The position numbers were made by a program, and so were the translations under genes. This document shows positions 1-11,377 of a stretch of 64,000 bases of DNA, one piece after another; position 1 is the stretch's first letter, and each line of letters begins with the position of its first letter. The stretch spans positions 1,984,001 to 2,048,000 of the forward strand of contig RBKR01000001.1 in NCBI GenBank assembly GCA_004835665.1, in the 5' to 3' direction. This DNA comes from Phoma sp. XZ068. Its lineage: Eukaryota > Ascomycota > Dothideomycetes > Pleosporales > Didymellaceae. Below the pieces are notes generated by a model. It saw only the letters and a list, made by a program, of their open reading frames with translations. It was not told the DNA's origin and searched no databases.

Positions 1-909
1 CATTGGGTCTCATTGTTCGGGATGGAAAATCTGATCACGGTCTGTAACCTGTACCGACGTGGGCGCCGTTACCTTGGGCTCCGCTTTACTCTTTTCCATA
101 TTGGCGAACTATAGCTTAATGACTCTGCGCTCGCCGCAATAATTTAGGACATTTGAATTCATTCTATAAGCAAATGCGCACAAGGAAAAACGGCAAATCA
201 AGTCATTACAAAAGGTTGTGATGGAAGGGTTCATCACTTCGCCAATGGAACCGCCGACACTTGATGCCTTCGTGACAGATGTCGTATTGTCACATCAGCG
301 GTGGCACGCCATCGGTAGCCACGCTGATCCAAGGGTGGTAAACCAATCATGATATCTTCAAGATGTTCGAGGTATTATAGCATGATCGACGCTTCACTGC
401 AAGCGCACAGTGTTAACTAACTTGAACTGCCGCGCTGGCGCGGCAACCATTATTTGGCCTGTGGTTTTCGCGACCAAACAACTGGTTTGGTGCGCTGGAG
501 TGTCATGAGGCTGATGAGTTCTTCAAGTAACTAATCCAGATGTAAAGAAGCGGAAATGCATAGAAACAACGACTTTGTTGTGCAGAAGAACATTGTTCAA
601 AGTAAAATGTCAAGATACCGAAGAATGCCGGCCACTCTATGCTGAAAAGGCCGAGGTCGAAATGCCATGACGGCCCGTGCATGCTTCCCCGCAAACACAG
701 CAATCAAGGGAAGCTCACTGCGACAAGCCACAGCGAGTCATCATCATGTTCGAACCGAGTGAGATTGCTTTTCTTCAGGACTGTTGCTTGCTTCCACGAG
801 CACCCACGAACTATCCAGATCGCTCGAAGCCACCGGCGGGCACCTTCACTTTACATACATAGACACTTTACACATCATAACGGGGACCACACCAACATAT
901 CACGACACA
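1..909. other. Left-edge non-coding stretch and ACAD promoter
   Basis: I see no convincing gene here. A short minus-strand frame starts with ATG at 99 and runs about 30 codons to a stop near the window edge. It could be the first exon of a leftward gene (a GTAACG donor follows codon 9), but this cannot be tested without the flanking sequence. The last 100 bases before 910 are C/A-rich, as is usual for a fungal 5' leader. Confidence 0.5.
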
Positions 910-2294
910 ATGTCGCAACCCATGAACTTCTCCATTCCCGACGACCTCAAGCAATATCTCGCCTCCCTCGATCAATTCATCGAGAACACCATCCTCCCGC
1001 TTCAACACAAAGACGACAATAACCGCTTCTTCGATCACCGCCGCGAACACTCGCGCACAAACTGGGACGCCGGCGGCCTACCACGCCAAGAATGGGAGGA
1101 CCTCCTTACTGAGTCGCGGCGGCTCGCCGACGAAGCAGGGTTCTACCGGCTCTCGCTCCCCAAGCAGTACGGCGGGCAGAACAGCGAAGACGGGCGCGGG
1201 AGCAATCTGTGGATGGCGGTGATACGGGAGCACTTAGCCGCGAAAGGACTGGGTCTGTTCAATGATCTGCAGAACGAGCATAGCATGGTGGGAAATTTCC
1301 CAGACGTGATTATGCTGATGAATTTCGGGAGTGAGAAGCAGAAGGCCGAATTGATTCCTGCGCGGCTGAGGGGCGAGTTCAGGATGACCTTTGGGTTGAC
1401 GGAGCCCGGGCATGGAAGCGACGCGACACATATGGATACTAAAGGTGTGCCGGAGAGGAGGAACGGGGTGAACGGGTGGCTGCTGAATGGGTTCAAGAAG
1501 TGGCAGACAGGCATGCATCATGCGACGCATTGCTCGATCTTTGCGAGGACCAGCGGGAAGGATGGCCAGATCAAAGGCATAAGTTGTTTCATTGTGCCGA
1601 AGGATACGCCGGGGTTGAAAGCTGAGTCGTATGAATGGTAAGAATTGCCAATACTGGAGCGAGGAAGCGTCTGCTAACAGAGTCAAGGACGCTTAACATG
1701 CCGACCGATCATGCCACAGTCTCCATCAAAGACGTATGGGTGCCCGAAACCGCTGCCCTGGGTCCCATCCACAACGGCCTCGGCGTAGCGCAAGCCTTTG
1801 TACACGAAAACCGCATTCGTCAAGCTGCCTCGTCCCTCGGTGCAGCAGTCTACTGCGTCCAACAATCTGTCGAATATGCCAACGAACGCGCCCCCTTCGG
1901 CACACCACTATCGCACAACCAAGGCATACAGTTCCCCCTCGTTGAGCTCGCGACGCAGTGCGAGATGCTGCGTCAGCTGATTCGCAAGACAGCGCTGGAG
2001 ATGGACTCAATGCCGCATAATGAGATTGAGAAGAAGATCGGCGATAAAGTGTCGATGTGCAACTACTGGGCAAACAGGTTATGTACTCAGGCTGCTGATC
2101 GTGCGATCCAGGTTCATGGCGGTAATGGCTATTCCAGACACTACCCCTTCGAGCACATTTGGCGGCATCACCGGCGATACAGGATTACCGAGGGGAGTGA
2201 GGAGATTCAAATGCGTAAGATCGCTGCGTATTTGTTTGGTTTTGGCGGAAGGAAGAGTCTTGTAGATGCCACCAAGCAGGGGTCGAAGCTGTAG
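910..2294 (+). CDS. Acyl-CoA dehydrogenase family protein
   Basis: Two exons, 910..1637 and 1688..2294, are joined across a 50-nt intron (GTAAGA...CAAG) and give a 444-residue protein. The split Trp codon rebuilds the family motif YEWTLNMPTDHA at the junction. The flavin/substrate signature FGLTEPGHGSDA lies in the middle domain, and VHGGNGY followed by RITEGSEEIQMRKIA near the C-terminus is the classic FAD-binding/dimer segment of acyl-CoA dehydrogenases. The enzyme should oxidise an acyl-CoA at the alpha-beta bond and pass electrons to ETF. The chain length or branched substrate cannot be read from sequence. I see no clear N-terminal mitochondrial presequence or C-terminal SKL, so location is open. 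The start at 910 gives the normal N-terminal helical domain; longer in-frame starts upstream look like leader sequence. Confidence 0.93.
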
Positions 2295-2462
2295 CCTACA
2301 TGTAATCCGTAATAAGTATTTCGACGATACTATTGCTGTGTTGCGGTGTCTCCATCACGGCGGCCTTTGAAGGACGGGAATGCTTTCTGTGGGGTTTTGC
2401 CCTCTTAGATGGCTCATCAAGCTCAACATTAACGAGGCTGCACGTGCGTACGCCCCAAACTT

Positions 2463-2816
2463 TCACCGCCCACCCCGTAGCCAAGCATTCACCCGAATCA
2501 TTGCATCTCTTTCCATGATGACCGGCAACATGACCACAATAATCACAAACCAAATAGTAAAACCCACGATCCAAAGTACAGTAGTGCCGAGCTTGACTCT
2601 ATCTGGGCTCCGTGGCAGAGGTTTAGACTCGATTGGGTCGTACAAAGGGACAGGTGGTAGTGGCTTCAATTGCTTGGGTGGAGCTTGAGGTTGGAGACCG
2701 CGCCGTTGAGAAAGCGGGCGCTTTATGCTGGGTTTTGGGGGAACAGGAGGACCAGTAGAATCTGCTTGTGGTCGTCTGTTGCGTAGGGTGTGGGGTTCTG
2801 GGATATCGTTGGACAT
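2463..2816 (-). CDS. Small proline-rich single-pass membrane protein
   Basis: An intronless frame encodes 117 residues. The first about 75 residues are basic and proline-rich, with PPVPPKP and PLPPVPLYDP stretches that look like SH3 ligands. One strong hydrophobic segment follows at about residues 78-100, then a short basic tail ending in WLRGGR. The layout is that of a tail-region-anchored or single-pass protein. I do not recognise a family. It converges on the acyl-CoA dehydrogenase gene, with 168 bases between the stops. Confidence rests on ORF composition and the clean TM segment, not on homology. Confidence 0.6.
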   Translation of the reverse strand: MSNDIPEPHTLRNRRPQADSTGPPVPPKPSIKRPLSQRRGLQPQAPPKQLKPLPPVPLYDPIESKPLPRSPDRVKLGTTVLWIVGFTIWFVIIVVMLPVIMERDAMIRVNAWLRGGR

Positions 2817-3132
2817 AGTGAGATGTTGGAGGTGAGAGGATGGGCAGCGCGGATTGATGTTAAATGGGCTAGATCAAAATGGGTTAGTCTGTCTGGAGAT
2901 GAAGGCGGTCTGGGTTATCAATATGCTCAGTCCTGTGTACTGTAGTCTGGTGCTCGTTAAAATTTCTTAGTCAAACACATGCGAGAGTTTGAACGAATAG
3001 TGGTGTGTAAGGCAATGCGTGCAAATGCACCAAGGAGTCTGCGTGGCTCGTTTAATCAACTATTAGAGATATATATGTACGGGCATCAATGCCAAATTGC
3101 AGGCACACGCCTTTGCATACTTTTCACGGACG
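2817..3132. other. Intergenic, promoter of small membrane protein
   Basis: This 316-base gap holds the upstream region of the minus-strand 117-residue gene and the 3' flank of the transcription factor. I see no further gene in it. Confidence 0.5.
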
Positions 3133-5520
3133 TTACCGCCATTCTCCGAAGCCGGGATATTGCTGTTGGGGGTGGAAGACATCTGTAGATTCTTCCAGAT
3201 CGGCGAATGCCAAAACATCGAAATTGGAATCGATGGCGCCATAGTCATCGAAGTCGAGATGGAGGATTTGTTGGTTTTGTAACGAGGTCAACGGATAGCT
3301 CGATACATCGACTATTGTCACTGGTGCATCCGGTAAATAGCTATCAGGGGGGTAGTCGGGTAGAGGTTCTAAGCTCATGCCGAGGTTTCGAAGATGAAGA
3401 GGCATCTCTGCTATGATCATTTTGGCGAATCCGATCTCTTCCATATGACGGGCAATATTTACACAATCATTGGCATCCTTCTTGAATTCGGGCGTTTGGT
3501 AGTGTGCAAAGGCGCACATGAAGATGGTAATGCAGCGAAGCACGGTCGTGCTGTCAAATGTCGTGAGGCTGGAAATTGTTCGGTCATGGATCATTCGCTG
3601 GAACAGCTCAACACTCTTTCGTGCAGCATCAATGGAAACCATGGCCATCTTCTCGTACCCGATCTTGCTACTCGGAGCTAGTTCCGTCCGCTTCAAAGCA
3701 AGATTGAGCAAGAAAGGCCTCGTGAGGAGTATCTTAGTACTCCAATAGTGCAGATGAAGCACTGTTATCGCGCGCCTATAGAATTCGTGTGACGTGTTCC
3801 AAGATTCGAGTCTAAGGTGTGCAGGCAGCTGTTGATGCCATTTTCGAAGCCGTAGTAGTAAGTCGGAAACAGTTGAGAACGATATCAACTTGGACTCTCG
3901 CTCCGTGTATATCTCCCGAATGACGTCGCGTTTTAGGCCACCGAGCTCCACAAATGTTGACAACCACTTGCGTGGCGTATATACTCCTAAGAACTCGGGT
4001 TTGACCTGAACCTGTCAGTGTGTATGTAGAATAGACGAATGCGTGGGAGCTTACCGGCTGGTGTCCAATCCGCTCAAGAGGAGTAGAAGTTGTAATTCTA
4101 AGATATCGATCATCAATCAAGGTCGGGCTGCCACCTCTCATGCCGATCTCTAGGTCGAGAGTTGTCAATGTCCACCATATACGCCGATTTTCTTCACGTT
4201 CTTCTTTTGAACCTGATGTTGGTAGCTGGTCACGATGCAGGCCGAGCGACCACGCGATCTGGACTGCAGTTCCGATATAAAGGTATGCTGTGACCCTTGA
4301 CAAGGCGTTCTCAAGAGCAATAGCCTGCTACCGTCAGTCTGATATTTTCAACGCTCAGGCTTGACATACAGCTATGGCCAATGCTCGTATGCTGTCGATG
4401 TCGGCGCTTTCCTCCACCTTGGGTTTGAGCTGCTTAACTAGGGCGATGTAGTCTTCTGAAGTCTTGTTGTCCGAGTGCGGATGTAACCCAGGTGAAGGTG
4501 ATTTGTCGGTTGGATTGCGGGGTTGCGCCCCGATAGCACAGATGGCGTAGAGTGAGCATATCCATGAGGTCGAGGGTCGTTGGCCCCTTCTGGGAGGCGG
4601 AGTGGGCGTGCCACCATGCTCACGCTTGATTGTAACAAGTGGTGGTGCCGACTCATACCATGCGTATGTATCTTCAATCCGCTGCAAAAGGTTGGCTTCA
4701 GGATAGAGCCAATACATACAATGTACCTGTTCACGATATCTCTTGACGTAGTGAAAGCATTTGTCTTTCGATGGAAGCCAAAAGACTTCCTCTCTGCTTT
4801 CCTCCCGCGGTGGATAATTCCCAACTCGGGCTGGCGGGATAATGCCCGATTTTGGGGGTGGCGTGCAGAAATTCGCTACCGCTCCGTTAAAAGGTATATC
4901 GCTCTGGGCGCCGACATAGCGTAAAACGTTTTTAGAATCTTTCATCATGCTGCCTAATGGTTCGTGTAGGTTGTCGCCGTCGACGGACCATTCGCCTGGG
5001 GTGCCGGCACTGGAGTAGCCATCGTCATCTTCTGGAGACCCATTTACTTCAATATAGCTGTCTGCATTGAAAGTTGGCAACACCAATGAACCGTCCTTGA
5101 TAGCTTTCGAGATCTTGCGCAGCGACTCAAGGTTCAGCTGCTGGCCATGGAACACGCGCGAGAGGATACTCATAGATAGTTGGTACTCCTCTTCGGTCAC
5201 ATGGTAGAACGGACGCTTTCTCCGTGGGGTGGCCGTCGTACACGTGGCTCCCGTGCGAGCACAATAACGACATGGTCCGGGAACTGCTATACATCAGCTT
5301 GGGTGGGCCCGAAGGACGACACCAATGAATCGAGTCGCACATACCGGGATCGATGCACTGCACGGCTAGTCAATAATGGCTAGGCTTTGAACAACGGAAA
5401 ATCCCACCATACCTTGGTTTTCCTACTCCGACACCGATCGCAGCTACTGTGGACGCGGTGCGCGCTTGCTGCGCGTGTGGAGGTGCTCGGAGGTCGAGAC
5501 CCAGTCATTATTTCGGCCAT
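3133..5520 (-). CDS. Zn2Cys6 fungal-specific transcription factor
   Basis: Five exons on the minus strand are 5413..5520, 5345..5357, 4370..5283, 4055..4324 and 3133..4011, totalling 727 residues. The zinc cluster is assembled from the first three exons. Exon 1 supplies CDRCRSRKTK, the 13-nt exon 2 supplies CIDP plus one base, and exon 3 supplies VPGPCRYCARTGATC. The six cysteines fall at 27, 30, 37, 45, 48 and 55, with canonical spacing C-x2-C-x6-C-x7-C-x2-C-x6-C. A basic linker PRRKRP follows. The middle has the fungal-specific regulatory domain (PF04082-type), including AYLYIGTAVQIAWSLGLHRD and RRIWWTLTTLDLEIG followed by MRGGSPTLIDD. It should be a nuclear DNA-binding regulator of CGG-triplet sites. 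Its target genes are unknown. A palindrome with outward-facing CCG/CGG lies 48 bases upstream of the ATG. Without the micro-exon the domain would lose two to four cysteines, which strongly supports this model. Confidence 0.9.
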
Positions 5521-5567
5521 TTTCGACTGGCGAATGGCCGAACGTTCTTGTAACAGACCTGGACGCT

Positions 5568-5585
5568 CCGGGTGAGCTCACCCGG
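5568..5585. promoter_or_regulatory. 18-bp perfect palindrome CCG-N12-CGG
   Basis: The sequence ccgggtgagctcacccgg is identical to its reverse complement. It starts 48 bases upstream of the transcription factor ATG at 5520. The ends form an everted CCG/CGG pair, a layout used by Zn2Cys6 dimers. Autoregulation is inference only. Confidence 0.4.
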
Positions 5586-5989
5586 CAAAACTGCAATTAT
5601 TACTCGGTGGGCGTTGGCGAGGGGCGACGGTTTGCATGTTGGGGTCGAGAGAACAATAGGATGTCGGATACCCTCGCGGGGGATTTGCTCGAATCTGTGA
5701 TGGACGAAGCTAAGCACTCCCCTGCAGATCAGGATCGGCTAAGGCGAATTAGACTAGAGACGGAATAGCGCAACTTCCCAATACCGCAGTATAAATGTTT
5801 CAGCTGTTCGTATAGATACATGAGCATGGTAATAATTCTTTCGGCCTGTCTATCCAGCGTGTAGGCGACTAGATATCCCACAACACGTCTTGTATCGCTT
5901 ACAAAAGCGGCTTGTGCTCAAACGCCTAAGAATGCACTGACTCCCGCCCTGCCAAACCATTGCGCCAGACCCATGCCTCGATCAGCTTA
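5586..5989. other. Intergenic between TF promoter and MID1 3' end
   Basis: The transcription factor and the Mid1 gene are both on the minus strand, so this stretch serves as promoter for the first and 3' flank for the second. A 100-codon plus-strand frame crosses it but has no recognisable motif and overlaps the TF first exon, so I do not call it. Confidence 0.5.
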
Positions 5990-8026
5990 CTACGAGATGA
6001 CAAACATCGTCAGGAGCGTCAAGGCGACAAGCGCGACGCTGCCTAACTGGACGCTATAGAGACTAGCGCCACTTTGCACATTTAGCTTGACGACGGCCCC
6101 TGGGAAGCTACACGTCAGGATATCGCCATCTGGGTCCCGCTTGCCATACTGCAGAGCTCTGGCGGGGTTGTTTGGGCATGAGAACCCAAGTTTCGCGGGG
6201 CAGCTTCTGACTATGTCGAAACACAAATCCTCACACGGGAGCATCTCCTTGTAAGGTCCTGGTTTGATGTCTGTGTCGATCATGGGATTACGGCTCTTGC
6301 TGAATCCGAAACGTTCACGCCTAGTCGCGTTGAACTCAGCGCTCATGTTATTCGCAAACGGGTAGCTTCCGTCCGCAAAGGTGGCATTGATGTTCCGGGC
6401 TTGGAGCCATTCATCATTGGCAGTCCAATCCTCACATCTTGGAATCAAGACAGAGCAGAGCCAAGACTTGTAATCATCTCGGCAGTCGTTGCAATTTCGC
6501 GCAAGTGAATACTGGGCAGTCAAGGGCGCATCGCAGGCAATTTGATCCAGCGAGTTCAAAAAATTCTTGAAGTACTTCTTCGCCTGCCCGTCGTACAGCG
6601 CCTTCAACTTGTCGTCATCAAACTTGAACTCCGGAGATGATGGGACAGCGTAAGCGACGGTGTCGCAAAACTCGAGATCCGTCAGGACTTGGCATGAATC
6701 GTCTGGAACAGTATCAGCATAATATCAAAGCAAACACTTCCTTGATTGTTTCCACCTACCTGCTTTTGTCGTCCAATTGAACTGCTGGAAGACTTTGCCG
6801 CCTGCACGCACTCTGCCAACGCCGGGCAAATCTACTGTGTCCTGATTGCCTTCGACTACTAGATATCCATTATATGTCTGGGCATTGCTCAGATTATGGA
6901 TATTGAACTGGCTTTTGGGAAAGCCGGCACCGAATTTGGTCGTGATTTGCGTATCGACGGTTATGTTATTGGTTGAGTTGAATTGCTGCTTGAGTGCGCA
7001 GTATGAGTTTTCCATGCCCGTGACTGGTGACCGGCCAGCTGGGAAGGCATACATAGCAAACGGGTTTGAGTTGTTCCACTTTTCGATGTCCTTTGCTTCG
7101 TTTGAGTCGGTAAGGTTGTAGGTGATAAACAAGGTAGACTCGCTGTCCGTATCAACCATGAATAGGAAGGGGTTGGTCCGATTGTAGCTGTGATAAGAAC
7201 CGTCGGTACTCGTAGCAATTTCGAAGTGCCAGCTCCCGAACCAATTTTCATTCAACTTTGGCGCGGAGATTCCAACATAGACGTCTGACGTGGCGTTGAC
7301 TTCGAATGATATATATCCGTTATCGAAGGGTATGCCGGTCTTGTTTGTAACAAGATTTTCTGTAGATTTTGGACCTGGCTTCTGGTTCTGAGCTGACGTC
7401 GAAACATACAGTGAAAGCTGAGGTGCCCCCGTGGATGAGGCGTTGTTTCCCGGCATAGGTTGTTTACATGTGTTAGCTGACACCCACACCTTTCGTCCTG
7501 CCGCTTGCCGCGCCTTCAGTGTCTCGCCCAGAACTTCAGAAGCTACAGTCTCGTTCATGGCCTCGTCCTCGGATTGCGGCTCGCTTGTGGGTGTGTCTGC
7601 TGGGCTTCGTGCGTCCAGCGCATTCGGTAAGCCATCAGTTCGAGCTTGTAGTTGGCTCTTCTCAAAAACGAAGAACACGGTCGTCTCAGGTGAAATATCT
7701 ATGTCCAGCTTCTCATCGTTCTTTAGCTTGCCCACCTCCTCAGCTTGGCGCCCAAGGAGACTAGGCGCAAAGTATGCAAAGTCTGGCGCATAGCCACCAC
7801 TTTGGTCATCTCCAACAGTGCCATCATCAACGTGTAGGGGATCGGGGACGGCGAGTAAGGGCGGTTCGGCTTGGGAGAGATGCTCCTGATCGGGTGCCGT
7901 GGGTACGTCCGCGGCGTTTGCGAAGACAGGTGACTGTGTCAACGAGCACGTGATGAGGAGGAAACAGGCAGCTGTGATGTAGGCGAACAGCTTCGGCTGC
8001 ACGTGTATGGGTATTCGGGGTTGCAT
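5990..8026 (-). CDS. mid1: Mid1-like stretch-activated calcium channel subunit
   Basis: Exons 6760..8026 and 5990..6702, split by a 57-nt intron, encode 659 residues. A signal or membrane segment lies at about residues 13-36. A large N-glycosylation-rich lumenal region follows, with many N-x-S/T sites. The C-terminal half is cysteine-rich, including ARNCNDCRDDYKSWLCSVLI, LPCEDLCFDIVRSCP and FSCPNNPAR, which is the hallmark of fungal Mid1/Yam8. The protein ends in a hydrophobic segment compatible with a membrane or GPI signal. Mid1 works with Cch1 at the plasma membrane and ER to admit calcium during mating, stress or cell-wall tension. Length is close to the usual 550-700. Assignment rests on the Cys-rich block and overall layout. 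Confidence 0.9.
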
Positions 8027-8359
8027 TGCCCTCTCCGGTGGCCTATCGACGGATTGGAGGATGCATGGAGAGTGAATGCGGCGCAGACGAGGCGCAGAGG
8101 TATCGATAAGAGCCTGGGAGGCGAGATTATGTCATAGCACGCCACGAGTGTCTTAGGGCGTACAGAGTGTCGAAGTATCTTCAAAGGTGTATCTGAGCGG
8201 AGAGTGTACAATGTCAACTGTCGCCCTGTCAGGGTCGCCGTTCCCAAAGGTGGGATCGGCGCTAGTCAGTGGACCCGGGCCAAGCCACGTTGCTTTGCTG
8301 CCGCGGCGCTCAACGTTCCCGGACCGTTCCTTGTGTCACAACCCTCGACCATCGGTACA
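8027..8359. other. MID1 upstream region
   Basis: This is the promoter and leader of the minus-strand mid1 gene. Nothing else is recognisable. Confidence 0.5.
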
Positions 8360-8822
8360 TCATTGATCTCTTGCCCTGCATCTATCTCTGCCCCGGTGGC
8401 GTATACACTGCAGCGGGAAGAAGGGGCAGATTTTTGCTTCCTGAATTCCGACTATCGCGGTGCTACGAGAGTTGGGAGTCGAATAGTCGAATTTATCCAG
8501 AATCGGCGGCTGGTCGTACTCAGCAAGGTCGATCAAGTCTACTCCTGAGTCTTGAGCCGAAATTGGGTGAATACTCAACTGGTCAGCCTGGAAAACTCCA
8601 ATTCCCAGTATGTAGTAAGTTGAAGCATAGAGAAAGCAACTGCTTGTGAGGAATATCTGTTACCGGTGAGAAGCCTACGTATATTTCAAGTGCCCCTGAA
8701 CCTGGGTCGCTATATGCCCACAGCACGTAGAATCCCATTGCACCATCTACAATGTCATTTTTTAGGTCAAGCGTTGGGGGCAGGGCAATCACAATGCTTG
8801 CTTTCTCCAATGGCTTCTCCAT
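8360..8822 (-). CDS. Candidate small two-exon protein, unknown
   Basis: Two minus-strand frames, 8664..8822 and 8360..8587, can be joined in phase 0 across a 76-nt intron (GTAACA...TTCCAG) to give 128 residues. Exon 1 begins MEKPLEKASIVIALPPTLDL and continues with a hydrophobic, aromatic stretch. Exon 2 is acidic (DLIDLAEYDQPPILDKFDYS) and ends in an arginine-rich tail. I recognise no family. The join is clean and both pieces lack low-complexity bias, but the donor and branch site are weak. It may be a chance frame or a gene remnant. Transcripts would decide. Confidence 0.25.
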
Positions 8823-9553
8823 GGCGCTGCCGGAATGTCAAGAGCATAAGTTGAGCAACTGTCATGTAGCCTGACTTTGAACCGTGTGTCACAAAAGAAG
8901 CATGCCAATGGTGTACATCCAAATCGAACAGGTGAATTTAATCGCCAATAGCCGGAGGAACATTCAGGGGCCCTTCGCTTTCGAGTCCGAACGCGAAGCA
9001 TGGGTTGCTGAGATGAATTGCATCAGACTTTGTTCTCTACCAGGCCTGAGATGCTGCGGACCTACTAAAAGAATTCCCAATCTCCAAGTTTTACTTATGT
9101 CTTAAGGTTGAAATACTCAAAGTTGCGATGATGGCAAACTTGAGAATGTAATAGTACCTGGCACATGTTCGGACGCACTTGATATGCCGCCTTTGAGGAC
9201 GTCAGTAGATAGAAAGCTGATGCAGAGCTCAGGTGAGATGCATCTATCGAGAGTATGGACCTTTCTGTCATGTTTGGTTAACACAACGTTGATAATAAGA
9301 TTGTTGAAGCAGAAGAGCAGTGAAACCATCACTTCCACCTTGAGTGTACTGAACTTTCCACAGGCTCTCTTACGCCACCGCAACCCTTTCACTGCTCACC
9401 TCCTGATGTATATGCTAGGGTTAAGAAGATGACCTTCAAAAATACTTTACTGCGCTCACCCACGGCTCACCCCATAACAGTGCCCAACTCTACCAAATAG
9501 ATCTTTGCTACCTAGAAAGCCTCTCGTCACAATCAAGGCCAAATCCTATTATC
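8823..9553. other. Intergenic, no gene recognised
   Basis: Only short overlapping frames occur here and none shows domain-like features. The region is the upstream flank of the plus-strand gene that starts at 9554. Confidence 0.5.
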
Positions 9554-10972
9554 ATGATGATCTATACAAGCAGATTGCCAATGCCTGTAGGTGCTCAGTC
9601 GACACACCCTCTCTATCGAATACGCTCGGAAGGTCAATTAAATGTTGTATCAGAGCGGACGCTGCCTCGCATGCGATCCCTAGGTCAGGTTTCTCCCCCT
9701 CCAGACATTTGTCTTCCTCCATTACCTCCACGCTCGCCATCGCGCTCAAGAGTTAGTGGCATCGTTAGCTCGACAGCTGCAGGCAGTCGTGCCGCGCGGA
9801 AGCACTCTCGAGTCACTGCCTCTATCAGCAGCTCCTCTTCCAGCTCACGATACAGCCAAGATACCTGGGAAGCAGGAAACGACAGCTGTTCAGGTCGCAA
9901 CTCTATTCTCATCCTAGAGCATGGCGAACAAGATAGAGTTCACAACATCTTCCGTCGAAACTCCAAAGAGGCGCCCGACCTAGAGGATTTGAGCCATATT
10001 CTTCACCTCCGAGGTCGCCTGCAGGAGATGGGGACCACGTTCACCGCCGAAGGTGAGATGTTGACCTATGGTAGACCAACATCGGATGCAGAACTAGACC
10101 AGATGCTGCGTCTCGGAACAATGTATGACGAGCAGTGGAACTTGTTCTTCAAAGGCAGCAAAACCCCGGACGCAAAAAGCGATCTCTGGCCTGATATCAG
10201 GCTTTTGAAAAATATGCTGCAAAACGAAGGCGTCCAATTCGACGACCAACACAAGCGTCTGAGCTCCGGCACCTCTCGTCTAAAGCTCATTCACCTGAGC
10301 GATCGGTACGATACGCTTCGGGACGAGTGGTACGTCAAGACCTTCCAGAATTTGCATCCAGCACTCCGTCGTCGTCGCAGCCCGACGCGAGACGAAAGGC
10401 CCATAACTCCAACGAACCTGGGTTGGCAGTTCCTTCTGGACAATGATGCAGAGGATGAACTAGTTCAGAAAAAGAGCAATTGCTCACTCCGCCTTACAAC
10501 CGTTGTCGAGGAACAGGCAAACCTGCGCAATGGACCGGGTCCAATTGTTCAAGAGGGAAATACAACGCTTCCTTCCCCGTTGGCTACATCTGCATCCATG
10601 GTAAGCTTGAGTGGTATAGCTTCCATGCGCGGAATTGCACCGGACGTTTCCATTACTACGCGCCCGCGTGGGATTACAATTCGCGGACCTGCACTCCTAC
10701 ATGGCTCATCGCCGCTCCAAGTCGAGGTAGAGACAGGTATCACATTGCTCCAAGACACCGAGTCCGAGAGAACAACTGATAGTTCAACGAGCGAAGTGAA
10801 CGAACTGCATCGAACCGAACATATTGACATTTTAGCGATGCTGGCAGACGGCGAGCAGAAGCGTATTGATGTACCAATTGCAGGATACAACGGGAAGAAA
10901 GGTAGGAAAAGCACAGGTCTGCGGAAATGGCTGCGGGCTGTATTCAGGCGGACGAAGGAAAGGGACCATTGA
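9554..10972 (+). CDS. Unknown serine/arginine-rich protein, 472 aa
   Basis: A single uninterrupted frame of 472 codons starts at ATG 9554, with a second ATG directly after it. The N-terminal third is Ser/Arg/Pro-rich and probably disordered, including a run of serines near residue 95. The middle, roughly residues 130-275, looks folded and alpha-helical, with LEDLSHILHLRGRLQEMG, DAELDQMLRLGTMYDEQWNL and LRDEWYVKTF. The C-terminus is strongly basic and ends RKWLRAVFRRTKERDH. No enzyme motif, signal peptide or TM segment is visible. The length of the open frame and the folded-looking core support a real gene, but I do not recognise a family. Confidence 0.65.
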   Translation: MMIYTSRLPMPVGAQSTHPLYRIRSEGQLNVVSERTLPRMRSLGQVSPPPDICLPPLPPRSPSRSRVSGIVSSTAAGSRAARKHSRVTASISSSSSSSRYSQDTWEAGNDSCSGRNSILILEHGEQDRVHNIFRRNSKEAPDLEDLSHILHLRGRLQEMGTTFTAEGEMLTYGRPTSDAELDQMLRLGTMYDEQWNLFFKGSKTPDAKSDLWPDIRLLKNMLQNEGVQFDDQHKRLSSGTSRLKLIHLSDRYDTLRDEWYVKTFQNLHPALRRRRSPTRDERPITPTNLGWQFLLDNDAEDELVQKKSNCSLRLTTVVEEQANLRNGPGPIVQEGNTTLPSPLATSASMVSLSGIASMRGIAPDVSITTRPRGITIRGPALLHGSSPLQVEVETGITLLQDTESERTTDSSTSEVNELHRTEHIDILAMLADGEQKRIDVPIAGYNGKKGRKSTGLRKWLRAVFRRTKERDH

Positions 10973-11377
10973 AGCGGCCGGGTATCGATCTAATTGCACC
11001 ATGTTGTGTGGCAGAACAGAGAGAATTTCTATGATCCGAATCTACAAGGGAGTTTAGTTGATCGGAAGGCGTTAGGGTCCCTTTAGGTGTGCATTGAATG
11101 CATTGCATAATGCGAAGCTTTGAAACAACTCAATACGAGGATAGAAACTTCACTGACACACGAAACGAATGCTGTCGACTGACTGGCGGTAGAAATTGAT
11201 TGGCTGATCCTTTCACTCGTTTCATTAATGATTAACTCATGCCGTAGAAGTGATACGGATGAGTTGGCGTAATTGTAAATATATACAGACGAATAACTAC
11301 TCAGCGGTAGTGTGGTCCCAAACGCCGATTCGCTAATGCAAAATACCTAAACTCAGCATGCCTATCGCGCAGAAAAC
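10973..11377. other. Convergent 3' region
   Basis: This 405-base gap lies between the 3' ends of two converging genes. It is A/T-richer than its surroundings and holds no gene that I can see. Confidence 0.5.
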
